Shown: positions 20,742-21,854 of the stretch, one piece after another
How the letters are laid out: each line of letters opens with the position of its first letter
How positions within the stretch are numbered: the first letter of the stretch is position 1
NCBI GenBank assembly: GCA_002923335.1
Contig: BEHZ01000008.1
Span: 1 to 21,854 of the forward strand
Source of the DNA: a bacterium HR23
GTDB lineage: Bacteria > Chloroflexota > Dehalococcoidia > Lucifugimonadales > HRBIN23
Direction: 5' to 3'
DNA: 21,854 bases
Made by a program: the position numbers and the translations under genes
The notes under the pieces: model-generated
Databases searched by the model: none
Seen by the model: the letters and a program-made list of their open reading frames with translations, nothing else
What the model was told of the DNA's origin: nothing

Positions 20742-21524
20742 ATGGTAAAGCCGTGCTCCCTGGGGCTGGCGGTGGCTCTTGTGTTGGCAATAGGCCTGGC
20801 TTGCCAACGGGGCACCGGAAGGACTTCCCCCCCCACCCTCACGGTGGTGGCGGCAGCCGACCTTACCTTCGCCTTTCGGGAGATAGGTCAGCGCTTCCAA
20901 CAGGCGACGGGGATCGCCGTGGCCTTCTCCTTCGGCTCCTCGGGGCAACTGGCCCAGCAGATAGAGCGGGGCGCTCCCGGGGACGTGTTCGCCTCGGCCA
21001 ACATGGCTTTTGTGGAGGACCTGGCCCGCAAGGGAATAATTCTGCCCGATACCGTTGCCCTCTACGCACGCGGGCGCATCGTGCTGTGGACCCGCTCCGA
21101 TAGCCCTCTGGACATCCAGCGCCTGCAGGACCTGACCCGCCCGGAGGTGAAACGCATAGCCATCGCCAACCCCGACCACGCTCCCTATGGAGTAGCGGCC
21201 CGCCAGGCCCTGCAAACCCTCGGCCTGTGGGACACCCTGCGTCCTAAACTCATTCTGGGGGAAAACGTGCGCCAAACCCTCCAGTATGCCGAGACGGGCA
21301 ATGTGGATGTGGCAATCGTAGCCTTATCCCTGGCGGTGCCGACTCAGGGCCAGTGGCACCTTATTCCTGAAGACCTCCATAGACCTATAGACCAGGGCAT
21401 CGGGGTAGTGCGGGGGACGAAGCGGGAGGCCGAGGCACGGCGGTTTGTGCAGTTCGTCCTGGGGCCAGAGGGGCGTGCGATTTTGCAGAAATACGGTTTC
21501 CAGACCCCCGCGGCGGGCCCCTAG
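20742..21524 (+). CDS. modA: ModA-like molybdate/tungstate (oxyanion) binding lipoprotein
   Basis: Extracytoplasmic binding protein of an oxyanion ABC importer, 260 residues, lipid-anchored: hydrophobic segment then lipobox GLAC (Cys21). Family landmarks: VVAAADLTFAF (35-45) where most ModA have AASL, so an Ala/Asp replaces the usual Ser ligand region; FSFGSSGQLAQQIERGAPGDVFASA (62-86) with Ser66-Ser67; NPDHAPYGVAARQAL (143-157); GNVDVAIVALSLA (187-199) and the final VQFVLGPEGRAILQKYGF. No ModB permease or ModC ATPase gene follows in this window. The ribosome site is weak (AGGG about 12 bases and GAAGA immediately upstream of ATG 20742). Its stop overlaps the convergent gene by four bases. 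Molybdate is the likeliest ligand; tungstate or another oxyanion is possible. Confidence 0.85.
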   Translation: MVKPCSLGLAVALVLAIGLACQRGTGRTSPPTLTVVAAADLTFAFREIGQRFQQATGIAVAFSFGSSGQLAQQIERGAPGDVFASANMAFVEDLARKGIILPDTVALYARGRIVLWTRSDSPLDIQRLQDLTRPEVKRIAIANPDHAPYGVAARQALQTLGLWDTLRPKLILGENVRQTLQYAETGNVDVAIVALSLAVPTQGQWHLIPEDLHRPIDQGIGVVRGTKREAEARRFVQFVLGPEGRAILQKYGFQTPAAGP

Positions 21525-21854
21525 GTTCTCCGCACCAGCCCCCGCTCCTGCCACGGGACCGTGGTGGGCACATCCCGGTCGTAGAGGAGGCGCCACATCA
21601 GGACTTTATACCAGGGGTAGCGGCCATCGGGGCGTTCCCCGTTGGCCAGCAAGCGTTTGAGGGCCACCAGGCCCAGAAGGCCCACCGTGAGCCAGAAATG
21701 GGGGCGTCCCGGCACCAGTGCTCCCCACAGGGGCAGGGAGAGAAAGCCTATGCCTATCCAGAAGGCGGTGGAGCGGAAGGCCAGCCAGCCGGGGATAACC
21801 GCCAGGGCGAAGCCGGCCATCTCCCACGGCACCCCTGGCTGGGGGATGCCCAAT
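21521..21854 (-). CDS. C-terminal part of a membrane protein, possibly PlsY-like glycerol-3-phosphate acyltransferase
   Basis: The 5' end lies beyond the window; 110 residues are visible. Two or three membrane segments are seen (about 11-26, 30-46 and 54-66 of the visible part), followed by a cytoplasmic tail with KRLLANGERPDGRY, then WYKVLMWRLLYDRDVP. The pattern of a last membrane helix ending in K-R-L, a short basic/Pro stretch and a RLLYDRD motif recalls the tail of PlsY-type acyltransferases (acyl-phosphate to lysophosphatidate) in related phyla. The catalytic motifs are outside the window, so this is only a suggestion. A TTG at 21853 is not a credible start. Convergent with modA, four-base overlap. 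Confidence 0.5.
   Translation of the reverse strand, partial: LGIPQPGVPWEMAGFALAVIPGWLAFRSTAFWIGIGFLSLPLWGALVPGRPHFWLTVGLLGLVALKRLLANGERPDGRYPWYKVLMWRLLYDRDVPTTVPWQERGLVRRT

Overview
The window is about 21.9 kb of GC-rich, gene-dense bacterial DNA with roughly 27 protein genes, most of them ordinary metabolic or housekeeping families. No rRNA, tRNA, CRISPR array, insertion sequence or phage gene is visible, and no gene-free stretch exceeds 300 bases. The mix (NAD-type isocitrate dehydrogenase with LDH-like malate dehydrogenase, several lipobox lipoproteins, an F420/flavin-type luciferase-like oxidoreductase, HpcH/HpaI aldolase, a two-subunit CoA transferase, a PAC2 protein, a class I deacetylase) fits a Chloroflexota-type organism, perhaps in or near Dehalococcoidia. 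That assignment is inference from gene content only.

Layout. 1-2541 (+): the end of a biotin carboxyl carrier domain protein, a terminator, then icd-mdh with an 8-nt overlap, closed by a 13-bp stem terminator. 2630-4636 (+): an ABC-2 exporter (ATPase then permease). 4664-6752 (-): ECF sigma factor, membrane zinc-finger anti-sigma factor and SIMPL lipoprotein, in transcription order from the right. 6827-7939 (+): membrane-anchored dienelactone-hydrolase-like enzyme. 7944-8891 (-): aldo/keto reductase. 8964-9416 (+): EVE/PUA-like protein. 9395-10900 (-): lipoprotein cytochrome c followed by a zinc-binding-type dehydrogenase. 11126-11692 (-): unrecognised protein. 11737-14135 (-): CoA-transferase alpha, CoA-transferase beta and an HpcH/HpaI aldolase, with the alpha gene cut by an in-frame TGA. 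14199-14894 (-): protein-L-isoaspartate methyltransferase. 14962-18296 (-): a tightly packed four-gene unit, CorA, metallo-beta-lactamase-fold hydrolase, Mut7-C RNase-like protein and histone-deacetylase-like enzyme. 18411-20328 (+): PAC2 protein and luciferase-like oxidoreductase. 20325-20618 (-): orphan 97-residue protein. 20742-21524 (+): ModA-like lipoprotein. 21521-21854 (-): 3' end of a membrane protein that resembles PlsY.

The most notable items are: the TGA inside an otherwise intact CoA-transferase alpha reading frame; a roughly 25-bp element shared by the promoters of the isoaspartate methyltransferase and the orphan gene, including its spacer; a recurrent TGCTACA(A/C)T-like extended -10 that resolves several start codons; and the overlapping deacetylase/RNase/MBL/CorA unit. 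I found no clear novel defence or mobile system here.
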